This document shows positions 32,357-40,350 of a DNA stretch of 64,000 nt, piece after piece. The stretch's first letter is position 1. Every line of letters starts with the position of its first letter. Below the pieces are notes generated by a model, which worked only from the letters and a program-made list of their open reading frames with translations, made no database searches and was not told the DNA's origin. The position numbers and the translations under genes were made by a program. This stretch comes from Vibrio azureus (GTDB lineage Bacteria; Pseudomonadota; Gammaproteobacteria; Enterobacterales; Vibrionaceae), in NCBI RefSeq assembly GCF_002849855.1, contig NZ_CP018616.1:2604001-2668000 (forward strand), read 5' to 3'.

Positions 32357-32746
32357 TTACTTAAATTTAACCCGCATAGTATCAACAGAATGTTGCTTAG
32401 CTAGTTTTGCTTCAAGCTGTGCTACCTTCAACTCTAACTGTTTCGTATACGCTGCTTGCTCTCTCTCTACTAGATTCTGAAAGCGTGAACAATCTATAGG
32501 CCTAGCACCACCAAAGCGATACGTAATTCTGACTCCAAATTGGGTCTGATCACCCTCATCAATATTTACGATACTATCACTGGCTTGAAAGCCTTCGTAG
32601 AGTCCTTGTCCTATCCCAGTACTAATTTCCCATGGTTGGAAATCAGACTGTTCACAGGAAGCACTATTTGCAGATCGAATCTCATTTGCAGATACATGTT
32701 GAAGACATAAAGTAAAAAGTATCGTGCTTACAAGTAAAAATTTCAT
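32357..32746 (-). CDS. Exported protein of unknown function with C-terminal coiled coil
   Basis: I do not recognise this 129-residue protein. It has a signal peptide (MKFLLVSTILFTLCLQHVSA), a middle part ending in FGVRITYRFGG (about 70-80), which looks like an amphipathic, outer-membrane-type beta strand, two cysteines (31 and 86), and a charged heptad-like helix from about 88 to 117. It is probably periplasmic or attached to the outer membrane. Its ATG overlaps the stop of the upstream gene (ATGA), so both are translated as a coupled pair. Most AT-rich, accessory-looking neighbourhood of the window. Confidence 0.7.
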   Translation of the reverse strand: MKFLLVSTILFTLCLQHVSANEIRSANSASCEQSDFQPWEISTGIGQGLYEGFQASDSIVNIDEGDQTQFGVRITYRFGGARPIDCSRFQNLVEREQAAYTKQLELKVAQLEAKLAKQHSVDTMRVKFK

Positions 32747-33132
32747 TTGATAGCCTCTATTAAAAATAACTCAGCATCTGTGCAAATCCTTGAGCCTATA
32801 CTTCCATGTAAGGCAACCGAACAAACCTTGAAATTTTGTGCTCCATGTTTGTGTTCTAATTCAACGGGTACGTCTATGCTTATCTCTTCATCACCTTCCA
32901 TTAAAAAAATGTCACTCACTGGTCTATTGTTTACCTCAATGTAGTAACGCGTTTCTTCACCATAGTGACGAACTGTGATCGGGACAAAAGCTTCCGTAGT
33001 TAGATTCCAAGCATCTAGATTATCTACACCACCATAGCGAATAGGCATTTGAAAATGAGAAGTAACTGCAAATAACATTGTGGAATAAAACATTGATGAA
33101 AGAAGCGTTAGAGTAATTGATATATACTTCAT
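32743..33132 (-). CDS. Exported beta-rich protein of unknown function with a cysteine pair
   Basis: I do not recognise this 129-residue protein. I start at the ATG at 33132 (MKYISITLTLLSSMF) rather than the longer frame, because a signal peptide follows at once. The mature part has alternating hydrophobic strands (FVPITVRHYG, RYYIEVNNRPVSDIFL, EEISIDVPVEL) and a cysteine hairpin C104/C117 in FKVCSVALHG...RICTDAELFL. This looks like a single immunoglobulin-like, disulfide-bonded domain, as in chaperone or adhesin subunits, but that is inference. It couples to the next gene by a 4-base overlap and follows a 160-base palindromic element. Confidence 0.7.
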   Translation of the reverse strand: MKYISITLTLLSSMFYSTMLFAVTSHFQMPIRYGGVDNLDAWNLTTEAFVPITVRHYGEETRYYIEVNNRPVSDIFLMEGDEEISIDVPVELEHKHGAQNFKVCSVALHGSIGSRICTDAELFLIEAIK

Positions 33133-33162
33133 ATTGCTCTCAGAAAGTTTTTGAGGGCACTC

Positions 33163-33322
33163 TATACCCAAGTGACTTCAAGGTGCTTGATTCAGAGCGA
33201 CCTTAACTCTCAGACTTTGTTAACGATTCTCAATGTAGAACGACTATATCTTCGAATCGTTGCCGCGCCTGAGGGTTAAGGTCATCTCGCTGAACGCAGC
33301 ATCTTGAGGTTACTTGGGTATA
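33163..33322. repeat. 160-base palindromic element with TATACCCAAG ends
   Basis: The ends TATACCCAAG (33163-33172) and CTTGGGTATA (33313-33322) begin inverted arms of about 50 bases with small differences (for example CCTTAACTCTCAG against CTGAGGGTTAAGG). An inner pair AACGATTC/GAATCGTT encloses the centre. The whole could fold as one long hairpin. It has no gene and resembles a miniature transposon-like or REP-type repeat; related ends occur at 7760, 10741, 23911, 46974 and 52794. It lies between two genes of the exported-protein locus. Confidence 0.85.
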
Positions 33323-33379
33323 CAAGTGCCCTATTAATTTTGACTATCAATATTTTTTAGCAAAAAGTCTCTATTGAAA

Positions 33380-33874
33380 TTAGCCACAATCTATATTCAA
33401 AATAGTTGTAACACGCAGTGTACTACCTGCTTCAAATCGAAATGATGGGATGTCCAAATTCAAACGTACATTGGTATCAATACCACTAACTACTTGAAAT
33501 GAATCATTCGGCTCAACAGACTGTATCCCAACAAGACCGTTATCAATGTCAAAACTTGAACGGGCTTCAACATCGGTTTTGTTACCACTGGTGCCGAAAT
33601 TGTTTTGTTCATCCCAAACACTAAAGTCACTCATAGTTATCGTCGCATAGCCATCGTTTCCATTATTGATAACCTTAAATTTTGCTGGCGCTTCATTATT
33701 GAAATGTGAGTTTTTTTCGTCAGAGAAACGAATAGAACCTTCTAAGTCGGCGTTTTCCATTACAAAGCCACATGTAAGTGGAATAGTTTCAGAAAATTGC
33801 AGCTTCGTCTCTGATGCCGATATCGCATTAAATGAAGCGACTAACGCGAAAAATGAAATGACATTGCGTTTCAT
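33380..33874 (-). CDS. Exported beta-rich protein of unknown function
   Basis: I do not recognise this 164-residue protein. It has a signal peptide ending near A20 (FNAISA), then a beta-rich body (KLQFSETIPLTCGFVM, GSIRFSD, APAKFKVINNGNDGYATITMSDFSVW, NVRLNLDIPSFRFEAGSTLRVTTILNIDCG). Two cysteines, C35 near the mature start and C163 at the very end, could form a disulfide joining first and last strands, as in some pilin or spore-coat-U-like folds. It is the first gene after a regulatory region shared with a TetR-type gene. Expression is probably controlled there. Confidence 0.7.
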   Translation of the reverse strand: MKRNVISFFALVASFNAISASETKLQFSETIPLTCGFVMENADLEGSIRFSDEKNSHFNNEAPAKFKVINNGNDGYATITMSDFSVWDEQNNFGTSGNKTDVEARSSFDIDNGLVGIQSVEPNDSFQVVSGIDTNVRLNLDIPSFRFEAGSTLRVTTILNIDCG

Positions 33875-34302
33875 GTTTTACCCTTAAGTGATTACCCATT
33901 ATTAAGTACTAGTACTAATAAGAGAAACAGATTGCCCTCGTACTATTTTGAATGCCGAATATGAACCTTATCGACGTGCACAATATACACATTACGTACT
34001 GGGTACGCAATGTGTATCAGAGGGTTTATTAGAAAATATCATCAACTATCATGAAAATGCTTATGCCCGTGAGACTCCTTACGCCATAAATACTCAAGGA
34101 TAACCCATATAAACAACTGATTATATTGAAGAAATAAAAGAATTTAAATTGATTGATGATTGTTACAATCCCTTACATAACAAACATCATGAATAGCATT
34201 CAAACAACACTTTCAACCTAACCATAGCATTTACTCTAGTCGTCTAGTCCCAGCTATGTAAAAATGTTAGCTTAAGTATAAATTTACAAGACGTAATAAC
34301 AC
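33875..34302. promoter_or_regulatory. Divergent regulatory region with two palindromes
   Basis: 428 bases between the exported-protein gene (minus) and the TetR-type gene (plus). AGTACTAGTACT at 33905-33916 is a perfect 12-bp palindrome close to the exported-protein start. At 33985-34017, ATACACATTACGTAC faces GTACGCAATGTGTAT across three bases (15-bp arms, one mismatch). Either could be the operator of the divergent regulator. The rest is AT-rich with no recognised feature. Confidence 0.55.
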
Positions 34303-34773
34303 ATGGCTAGAATTACTACTGAAGAAAAAGAACAAAAAAAGAAGATGATGGATGAGCGGATCTTCCAACTTTTTCTATCAGAAGGCTGGGAGGCTGTCAC
34401 TTACGATCGGTTAGCAAAAGAGCTGAACTTACGTAAGAGTAGTATCCAATCCTACTACCCCAAAAGTATTGCTTTTGCTACAGCCCTGCAAGGTAGAATT
34501 TTTCCTATCGTAATCCAAAAACTCAACTTCAAATCAAAACAGCAATTCATTGAATCTTGGTTAGCAGCCTACAGTGATGAACAATGTCATATATTTAAAG
34601 AAGTAGTAAAAATGTTGCTGAATAACATAATAAAAAGCAGCACAAGCCCCCACTCACTGAAAGCCATAATGAGATTACAAAATTTATTAGCTCAAAATAT
34701 TGGCGAAGAAGAGGCAGGTAAGACTATCAAGATAGTTTTAGGGGAAACCCTTTATATACAAATGCAACAATAA
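34303..34773 (+). CDS. TetR-type transcriptional regulator
   Basis: A 156-residue protein with a TetR-like N-terminal helix-turn-helix (EAVTYDRLAKELNLRKSSIQSYYP, about 28-52) and an all-helical C-terminal part that would bind a ligand or dimerise. It is shorter than the usual ~190-210 residues. It lacks a start-site ribosome motif I would call strong. It diverges from the three exported-protein genes and probably regulates them and itself from the palindromes at 33905 and 33985. The ligand is unknown. Confidence 0.75.
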   Translation: MARITTEEKEQKKKMMDERIFQLFLSEGWEAVTYDRLAKELNLRKSSIQSYYPKSIAFATALQGRIFPIVIQKLNFKSKQQFIESWLAAYSDEQCHIFKEVVKMLLNNIIKSSTSPHSLKAIMRLQNLLAQNIGEEEAGKTIKIVLGETLYIQMQQ

Positions 34774-34860
34774 CGCTAAAGTACAACAGCCTGACCTTGT
34801 GCTTAAATCACAGATTCCCAGCACAATATCGCGGTGAGCAGCTTTGATATTGCAACAAAC

Positions 34861-34893
34861 AAAAAAGCCTCGACGTAAGTCGAGGCTTTTTTG
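34861..34893. terminator. Bidirectional terminator between TetR-type gene and tRNA-Leu
   Basis: AAAAAGCCTCGAC pairs with GTCGAGGCTTTTT around GTAA-type loop bases; A- and T-runs on both sides allow it to work for tRNA-Leu (minus) and the regulator gene (plus). Confidence 0.88.
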
Positions 34894-34900
34894 TTTTAAT

Positions 34901-34986
34901 ATGGTACCGGTGGGCGGACTTGAACCGCCACGCCCGAAGGCAACGGATTTTGAATCCGTCGTGTATACCAATTTCACCACACCGGC
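34901..34986 (-). tRNA. tRNA-Leu(CAA)
   Basis: An 86-base class II cloverleaf on the minus strand, GCCGGTG acceptor stem, TTCAAAA anticodon loop (CAA), a long variable arm (TTGCCTTCGGGCG) and encoded CCA. No integrase or att duplication was seen next to it. Confidence 0.95.
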
Positions 34987-35017
34987 ATCTTGGGATGTTA
35001 TCCCTTTGATGCTTGGC

Positions 35018-35045
35018 ATTATACGTATGCTTTTTGTCTACGCAA
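35018..35045 (-). promoter_or_regulatory. Promoter of tRNA-Leu
   Basis: On the minus strand TTGCGT (35040-35045), 16 bases and TATAAT (35018-35023), about 30 bases before the tRNA. Confidence 0.65.
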
Positions 35046-35285
35046 GAAAAAATCCTTAAATAACTTCTGTTTGTCGATATTTTCACCAAAGCAATGCATT
35101 TAAAGCCATCATGAACAAAAAAAGCTCGCAAATCCTTCATCTTGAGACGGTTAGAACGCTCCGAGGTTGAGTGAATGACTCTAAATTGATACCAACATGA
35201 AAGACTGTGGGTTCGCTCTCTTTTCACCACGAACGGTTATCGATATTCTGAAAACTACTATTTAATCAGCAGTAATGGCGCGCTC

Positions 35286-35762
35286 ATGACTTCAACTACC
35301 CTTCCACCCGCTGGTTTTCTCCGACGATGCGGGGCTCTGTTCTACGACTCTTTAATTATCTTAGCGATTGAAATGATGGCTGCAGGAATTGTCATCGCGA
35401 TTGTTTTTGCACTCAAAGCAGCAGGCATTGTTGATTACGGCCTTTATCGTGATGCTGCTGAGATGCTCAGTAAACACCCTATTTTAAGCCCTCTATTTAG
35501 CTTTTATCTGCTTGCTATAGCTATCTACTTTTTCGTTTTCTTCTGGACACGAGCTGGGCAAACTCTGGGAATGCGAGCGTGGAAAATACAAATTAGGAAT
35601 CAAAAGGATGCAAAGACGATTACTATCCAACAAGCACTTTTACGCCTCTTAGTCTCCTGTTTTGGCGTCGCCAATTTGACCGCTATCATCGATCCCAAAA
35701 AACGCGGTCTGCATGATATGTTGGCGAAAACGGAAGTGGTTGTGCTACCTGTCGCCAAATAA
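35286..35762 (+). CDS. RDD family inner membrane protein
   Basis: A 158-residue membrane protein of the RDD family, named after conserved Arg and Asp residues. PPAGFLRRCGALFYDSLIILAI carries the first conserved R and D at the edge of helix 1, then two more hydrophobic helices (about 30-45 and 70-85), WTRAGQTLGMRAWKIQI and a C-terminal DPKKRGLHDMLAKTEVV. Some RDD proteins move solutes or ions, but none is assigned here. It ends 80 bases from lptG, which is convergent. The gene stands near the lpt genes in other vibrios as well, to my knowledge. Confidence 0.88.
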   Translation: MTSTTLPPAGFLRRCGALFYDSLIILAIEMMAAGIVIAIVFALKAAGIVDYGLYRDAAEMLSKHPILSPLFSFYLLAIAIYFFVFFWTRAGQTLGMRAWKIQIRNQKDAKTITIQQALLRLLVSCFGVANLTAIIDPKKRGLHDMLAKTEVVVLPVAK

Positions 35763-35841
35763 AATCAAAGGAGGTATCAAACCTCCTTCGATTTGCTCGT
35801 TTTTTGTCGCCCCATTCGCAAGGCAAACAATTGATTAAAGA

Positions 35842-36912
35842 CTAGTGTTTGCGTCTCAATAACATGATCGCAATAGCTAAGAAGACTAAACTTGGGGCAA
35901 GCGCTCCAAAAACAGGCGGGATGTTGTACACCAGTGTAAGCGGGCCAAAGAATTCACTCGATATATAAAAAACAAACCCCGCGATCACCCCTGATAGCAC
36001 TCTTGCTCCCATTGTTACACTTCGCAGCGGCCCAAAAACAAAGGACAAGGCCATCAACATCATGACGGCAATGGAAACAGGCTGAAATAGCTTACGCCAA
36101 AAAGCAAGCTCGTAACGGGATGCGTCTTGCTCTGATTCTTTCAAATAGCGTTGATAGTCATACAAACCACTTAGAGGCAGCTCTTCTGGTCTTGTCGCAA
36201 CCACAGCAAGTTTGTCAGGTGTTAGAGACGTTTCCCAATCTAAACTCTCAACATCACGCTTGGTGATCACGCTCGGATCCGTTAAGTCCGTCACCTGAAC
36301 ACGCTTCATCAGCCACATGCTCTCTTTTTGATAATCAACTTGTTCAGCAAACGTGACCGTTTCAAGCTGCTTGTCTTGATTAAAATGCCAAACATTTAAA
36401 CCATAAAGCGTGCCCTCTTCTGCTTTACCAATAAAAATAAAGTCGTTGCCATCTCTTGCCCAAACTCCCGCTTGAACCGAAACGAGGCTCCCCCCAGATA
36501 AGGCAAATGCTTTCATATCACGCGCAAGTTTTTGAGCTTGAGGCGCTCCCCACTGGCCTAATATCATGACTAATACCATCAAAGGCACCGCTGTTTTTAG
36601 TACTGATAAACCAATATCAAGTTTTGAAAAGCCAGCCGCTTGCATAACCACCAGCTCTGAGCTTGAAGCCAACATTCCTAAACCGATAAGGGAGCCGAGC
36701 AGCACCGCCATTGGAAAAAATATCTCCAGATCACGGGGAATGCTCAGCAAGACGTAGTAAAGCGCTTGCATTAAATCAAAGGTTCCTCGCCCTACTTTGC
36801 CAAGCTGATCAATATATTTAATGATCCCTGACAAACCAATAAGTGTCGCGAGTACCAGAGCGATAGTAGAAACAATGGTTCTACCAATGTAGAGGTCTAA
36901 AATCTTAAACAC
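35842..36912 (-). CDS. lptG: LPS export permease LptG
   Basis: LptG and LptF form the membrane part of the LptB2FG ABC transporter that lifts lipopolysaccharide out of the inner membrane toward LptC and LptA. The 356-residue product has three membrane helices in the N-terminal third (first at about 13-35), a periplasmic jellyroll-type domain in the middle, and three helices at the end (about 270-355). The LGMLASSSELVVMQAAGFS coupling-helix motif is family-typical. It begins 3 bases after lptF ends. Confidence 0.95.
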   Translation of the reverse strand: MFKILDLYIGRTIVSTIALVLATLIGLSGIIKYIDQLGKVGRGTFDLMQALYYVLLSIPRDLEIFFPMAVLLGSLIGLGMLASSSELVVMQAAGFSKLDIGLSVLKTAVPLMVLVMILGQWGAPQAQKLARDMKAFALSGGSLVSVQAGVWARDGNDFIFIGKAEEGTLYGLNVWHFNQDKQLETVTFAEQVDYQKESMWLMKRVQVTDLTDPSVITKRDVESLDWETSLTPDKLAVVATRPEELPLSGLYDYQRYLKESEQDASRYELAFWRKLFQPVSIAVMMLMALSFVFGPLRSVTMGARVLSGVIAGFVFYISSEFFGPLTLVYNIPPVFGALAPSLVFLAIAIMLLRRKH

Positions 36913-36915
36913 AGT

Positions 36916-38016
36916 TTATACGAGCCTCTTCTTACGAAATTTATCTTTTATCCGTCGGACGGCAACACTGTCCATCATATTAGCGATAATGGCCGCTAAA
37001 AATAGCATTGCATTAATTGGCCACATCCCCACAACTGCAGGCACATCACCGTCTTCTAAAGCCGACTTCATCGCACTGATTGCAAGGAAATAGGCGAGAT
37101 AAATTAGAATCGCAGGCCCCATTTTGGCAAATCGACCTTGACGAGGATTCACCGCCGACAATGGAATGACCAACATGGTCAATAATGGGATACACACAAA
37201 CAATGAAATACGCCACTGTAGCTCCGCTTGAGCTTCAACATTAGGGTTACCAATTAGAGCAGAGGTTGGATAGGCATCCCAAGCTCGGCCTTTTTGTTTT
37301 ACGTCGCGTTGCCCTATAACACCCTCATATTCTTCAAATTTTGTCACCATATATTCAACACGTGTTGGCACGCCTTCATAGCGAGATCCATCATGCATTT
37401 TGATCACTTGGCGACCATCCGATAACTCTTGCACTTCACCTGATGAAGAAAACATGACGCTAGGTAGAATAGAATCACGTGGGCGAATTTGAGCAACAAA
37501 CACACTGTCTAACTGTTTGTCTTCAACATTATCGATAAAGATAACCGAGGAACCATCTGGCGATGATTGAAATTTACCGGGTGTTAATAAGTCAACACTA
37601 CTATCAGCCGCAACTTGCTCATAGACCTGCTCTACGCGATCCAGTGCCCAAGGGGACAGCCAAAACGCATTAAACGCAGCTAAAGCCGAAGTCAGCAATG
37701 CTAACCACAGGGCTGCTTGTATCAGGAACTTATTCCCAATTCCCGTAGCATTCATCACCACGATTTCACTTTCTGCGTACAAACGGCCAAAGGTAATCAA
37801 AATACTGATATACAAACTTAATGGCAGCATCAACAGCCCCATTGAAGGCATGTTTAAAGCAACAATCGAGAAAATAAGCCCTGCCGGTATCTCCCCGTTC
37901 GAAGCATCCGCCAAAACACTGATAAAAGTCTGGCTAATAAAGACCAAAAAGAGCACGAAGAAAATCGCAAATTGGCTCTTGAGTGTTTCGCGGATCAAAT
38001 ATCTAACAATAATCAC
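36916..38016 (-). CDS. lptF: LPS export permease LptF
   Basis: Partner of LptG in lipopolysaccharide export. The 366-residue product starts MIIVRYLIRETLKSQFAIFFVLFL, has three N-terminal helices, the RLYAESEIVVMNATGIGNKF coupling region near residue 80, a periplasmic beta domain and three C-terminal helices. Length equals E. coli LptF. It diverges from pepA over about 200 bases, as in enterobacteria; lptC, lptA and lptB of the same machine lie at 60-62 kb of this window. Confidence 0.95.
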   Translation of the reverse strand: MIIVRYLIRETLKSQFAIFFVLFLVFISQTFISVLADASNGEIPAGLIFSIVALNMPSMGLLMLPLSLYISILITFGRLYAESEIVVMNATGIGNKFLIQAALWLALLTSALAAFNAFWLSPWALDRVEQVYEQVAADSSVDLLTPGKFQSSPDGSSVIFIDNVEDKQLDSVFVAQIRPRDSILPSVMFSSSGEVQELSDGRQVIKMHDGSRYEGVPTRVEYMVTKFEEYEGVIGQRDVKQKGRAWDAYPTSALIGNPNVEAQAELQWRISLFVCIPLLTMLVIPLSAVNPRQGRFAKMGPAILIYLAYFLAISAMKSALEDGDVPAVVGMWPINAMLFLAAIIANMMDSVAVRRIKDKFRKKRLV

Positions 38017-38216
38017 GCTGAAATTACCTATACAAAACTTGTTTTTTTGCTCGAATCACTATAGTTTCCCGTTGAACCATTTATTTTTTTTCAAAATTAT
38101 AAACTAAATGTTAGCGCTAAAATCAGCTCTTTTGTCAAGACCTGAGCTAAAATTCAACAGCAAGTAAGCATTATCTAACATTTATAGCAATTTGTCTTCA
38201 GGATGTAGGAGTACGC

Positions 38217-39725
38217 ATGGAGTTTAGTGTAAAAAGTGGCAGTCCAGAGAAACAGCGTAGCGCATGTATCGTTGTTGGTGTGTTTGAACCACGTCGCCTT
38301 TCTCCAGTAGCCGAGCAACTTGATAAAATCAGTGACGGTTACATCAGTTCACTACTTCGTCGTGGTGACTTAGAAGGAAAGCCAGGTCAGATGCTTCTAT
38401 TGCATCAGGTACCAGGCGTGTTATCAGAACGCGTTCTTTTGGTCGGCTGCGGCAAAGAACGTGAGTTGGGTGAACGTCAATACAAAGAAATCATCCAAAA
38501 AACGATCAGCACACTCAATGAAACAGGCTCAATGGAAGCGGTTTGCTTCTTAACCGAGCTGCATGTTAAAGGTCGAGACACATACTGGAAAGTACGTCAG
38601 GCAGTAGAAGCAACCAAAGATGGCCTGTACACCTTTGATCAGTTCAAAAGTGTGAAACCAGAAACTCGCCGACCTCTACGTAAGCTGGTATTTAACGTAC
38701 CAACACGCCGTGAACTGAACCTCGGTGAGAAAGCAATCACCCATGGCCTTGCTGTCGCGTCAGGTGTTAAAGCATCTAAAGACCTAGGCAACATGCCACC
38801 AAACATTGCTAATCCAGCCTATTTAGCTTCACAAGCTCGTCGCTTGGCCGATGACTACGAGACAGTGACGACTAAGATCATTGGCGAAGAAGAAATGCAA
38901 AAGCTAGGCATGACTTCTTACTTAGCTGTAGGCCGTGGCTCAAAAAATGAGTCAATGATGTCGGTCATCGAATATAAAGGCAACCCAGACTCTGAAGCTA
39001 AGCCTATTGTGCTCGTTGGTAAAGGTCTGACGTTCGATTCAGGCGGTATCTCTCTAAAACCTGGCGAAGGTATGGATGAGATGAAGTACGACATGTGTGG
39101 CGCAGCATCTGTGTTCGGCACAATGAAAGCGCTAGCGAAGCTAAACCTACCAATCAATGTTATTGGTGTCCTAGCAGGCTGTGAAAACATGCCTGGCAGC
39201 AACGCTTACCGCCCAGGTGACATCCTAACAACCATGTCAGGTCAAACTGTAGAAGTACTGAACACGGATGCGGAAGGTCGTCTTGTTCTTTGTGACGCCT
39301 TAACTTACGTAGAGCGTTTCGAACCGGACTGCGTCGTAGACGTTGCAACGCTAACTGGTGCTTGTGTGATCGCATTAGGCCACCACATCAGCGGCGTTAT
39401 CTCTAACCACAATCCTCTTTCTCATGAGCTTATTAATGCCTCTGAGCAAGCAAGTGATCGTGCTTGGCGTCTACCAATGGCAGATGAGTACCACGAACAA
39501 CTGAAGAGCCCATTCGCAGATATGGCTAACATCGGTGGTCGCCCAGGCGGCACAATCACAGCGGGTTGTTTCTTGTCTAAGTTTGCGAAAAAGTACAACT
39601 GGGCGCACCTTGATATTGCAGGCACCGCCTGGAAGTCAGGGGCAGCGAAAGGCTCAACAGGTCGTCCGGTCTCCATGCTGGTCCAATTCCTGCTAAACCG
39701 TAGCGGCCAAGAGACAGAAGAATAA
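38217..39725 (+). CDS. pepA: Cytosol (leucyl) aminopeptidase
   Basis: PepA is a hexameric M17 metalloaminopeptidase that also acts as a DNA-binding protein in plasmid dimer resolution and in pyrimidine gene control in E. coli. The 502-residue product has the N-terminal macro-like domain and the catalytic part with [29 protein letters not shown] and the signature [16 protein letters not shown], which hold the two metals. Followed after 80 bases by holC and by valS, the classical order pepA-holC-valS. A terminator at 39738 lies between pepA and holC. Confidence 0.98.
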   Translation: MEFSVKSGSPEKQRSACIVVGVFEPRRLSPVAEQLDKISDGYISSLLRRGDLEGKPGQMLLLHQVPGVLSERVLLVGCGKERELGERQYKEIIQKTISTLNETGSMEAVCFLTELHVKGRDTYWKVRQAVEATKDGLYTFDQFKSVKPETRRPLRKLVFNVPTRRELNLGEKAITHGLAVASGVKASKDLGNMPPNIANPAYLASQARRLADDYETVTTKIIGEEEMQKLGMTSYLAVGRGSKNESMMSVIEYKGNPDSEAKPIVLVGKGLTFDSGGISLKPGEGMDEMKYDMCGAASVFGTMKALAKLNLPINVIGVLAGCENMPGSNAYRPGDILTTMSGQTVEVLNTDAEGRLVLCDALTYVERFEPDCVVDVATLTGACVIALGHHISGVISNHNPLSHELINASEQASDRAWRLPMADEYHEQLKSPFADMANIGGRPGGTITAGCFLSKFAKKYNWAHLDIAGTAWKSGAAKGSTGRPVSMLVQFLLNRSGQETEE

Positions 39726-39737
39726 ATTCTGAATCAT

Positions 39738-39764
39738 AAAAAAGGGCCTAAGGGCCCTTTTTTA
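39738..39764 (+). terminator. Terminator after pepA
   Basis: AAAAAAGGGCC pairs with GGCCCTTTTTT around TAAG. The A-rich left arm makes it possibly bidirectional. Confidence 0.88.
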
Positions 39765-39806
39765 TTAGTAATCACATCGCTTAGGATAACAAAGGCCAAG
39801 ATCGTG

Positions 39807-40256
39807 ATGCAAAGAGCAACTTTCTATATCGTCAAACCAGACAGCCCTCAGGCCGATAAAACAGGCTTTGAAGATTACATTGTCTTCCTTGCCCAGCATT
39901 TTGCCCGTCAAGGTGCTAAGGTCTATCTGAACTGCAACGATAAATCTCATGCAGAGCAATTAGCAGAAGCTTTCTGGCAAGTCGATGCAGATAAGTTCAT
40001 CGCTCATAATCTCGTTGGCGAGGGGCCTAAGTATGCAACACCCATTGAAATCGGTTTTTCCGGAGTTAAACCTAATTGGAACCGTCAACTGGTAATTAAT
40101 TTGGCGGAAAATGAGACAACCTTTGCGAATAAGTTTGCAGAGGTGGTAGACTTCGTGCCTTGCGAGGAAAAAGCGAAGCAACTCGCAAGAGAAAGATATA
40201 AAGTTTATCGACAGGCTGGTTATCAACTACAAACCGTCGATATTCAACACCCGTAG
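39807..40256 (+). CDS. holC: DNA polymerase III chi subunit
   Basis: HolC links the clamp loader to single-stranded DNA-binding protein. The 149-residue product begins MQRATFYIVKPDSPQ, aligning with the ATFY start of E. coli chi; a GTG three bases earlier (39804) is an alternative and is nearer the ideal spacing from AAGG. The body shows FEDYIVFLAQHFARQGAKVYLNC, IEIGFSGVKPNWNRQLVINLAE and ARERYKVYRQAGYQLQTVDI, all typical. It lies between pepA and valS. Confidence 0.95.
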   Translation: MQRATFYIVKPDSPQADKTGFEDYIVFLAQHFARQGAKVYLNCNDKSHAEQLAEAFWQVDADKFIAHNLVGEGPKYATPIEIGFSGVKPNWNRQLVINLAENETTFANKFAEVVDFVPCEEKAKQLARERYKVYRQAGYQLQTVDIQHP

Positions 40257-40350
40257 TCAATCCTTATAGTTAAGCTCTCCTTATTAAGAGAGTTCACTTA
40301 TAAAGATTGACTTAAGTTTCAACCATCAACGTATCCATTAAAAGAGCGCC

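Noticed and set aside
34901..34986. tRNA-Leu as a genomic-island attachment site
   Set aside because: No integrase gene and no repeat of the tRNA 3' end nearby, although leucine tRNAs are often used in this way.
34808..35230. 140-codon minus-strand frame over tRNA-Leu
   Set aside because: It contains the tRNA and its terminator; no ribosome site or similarity.
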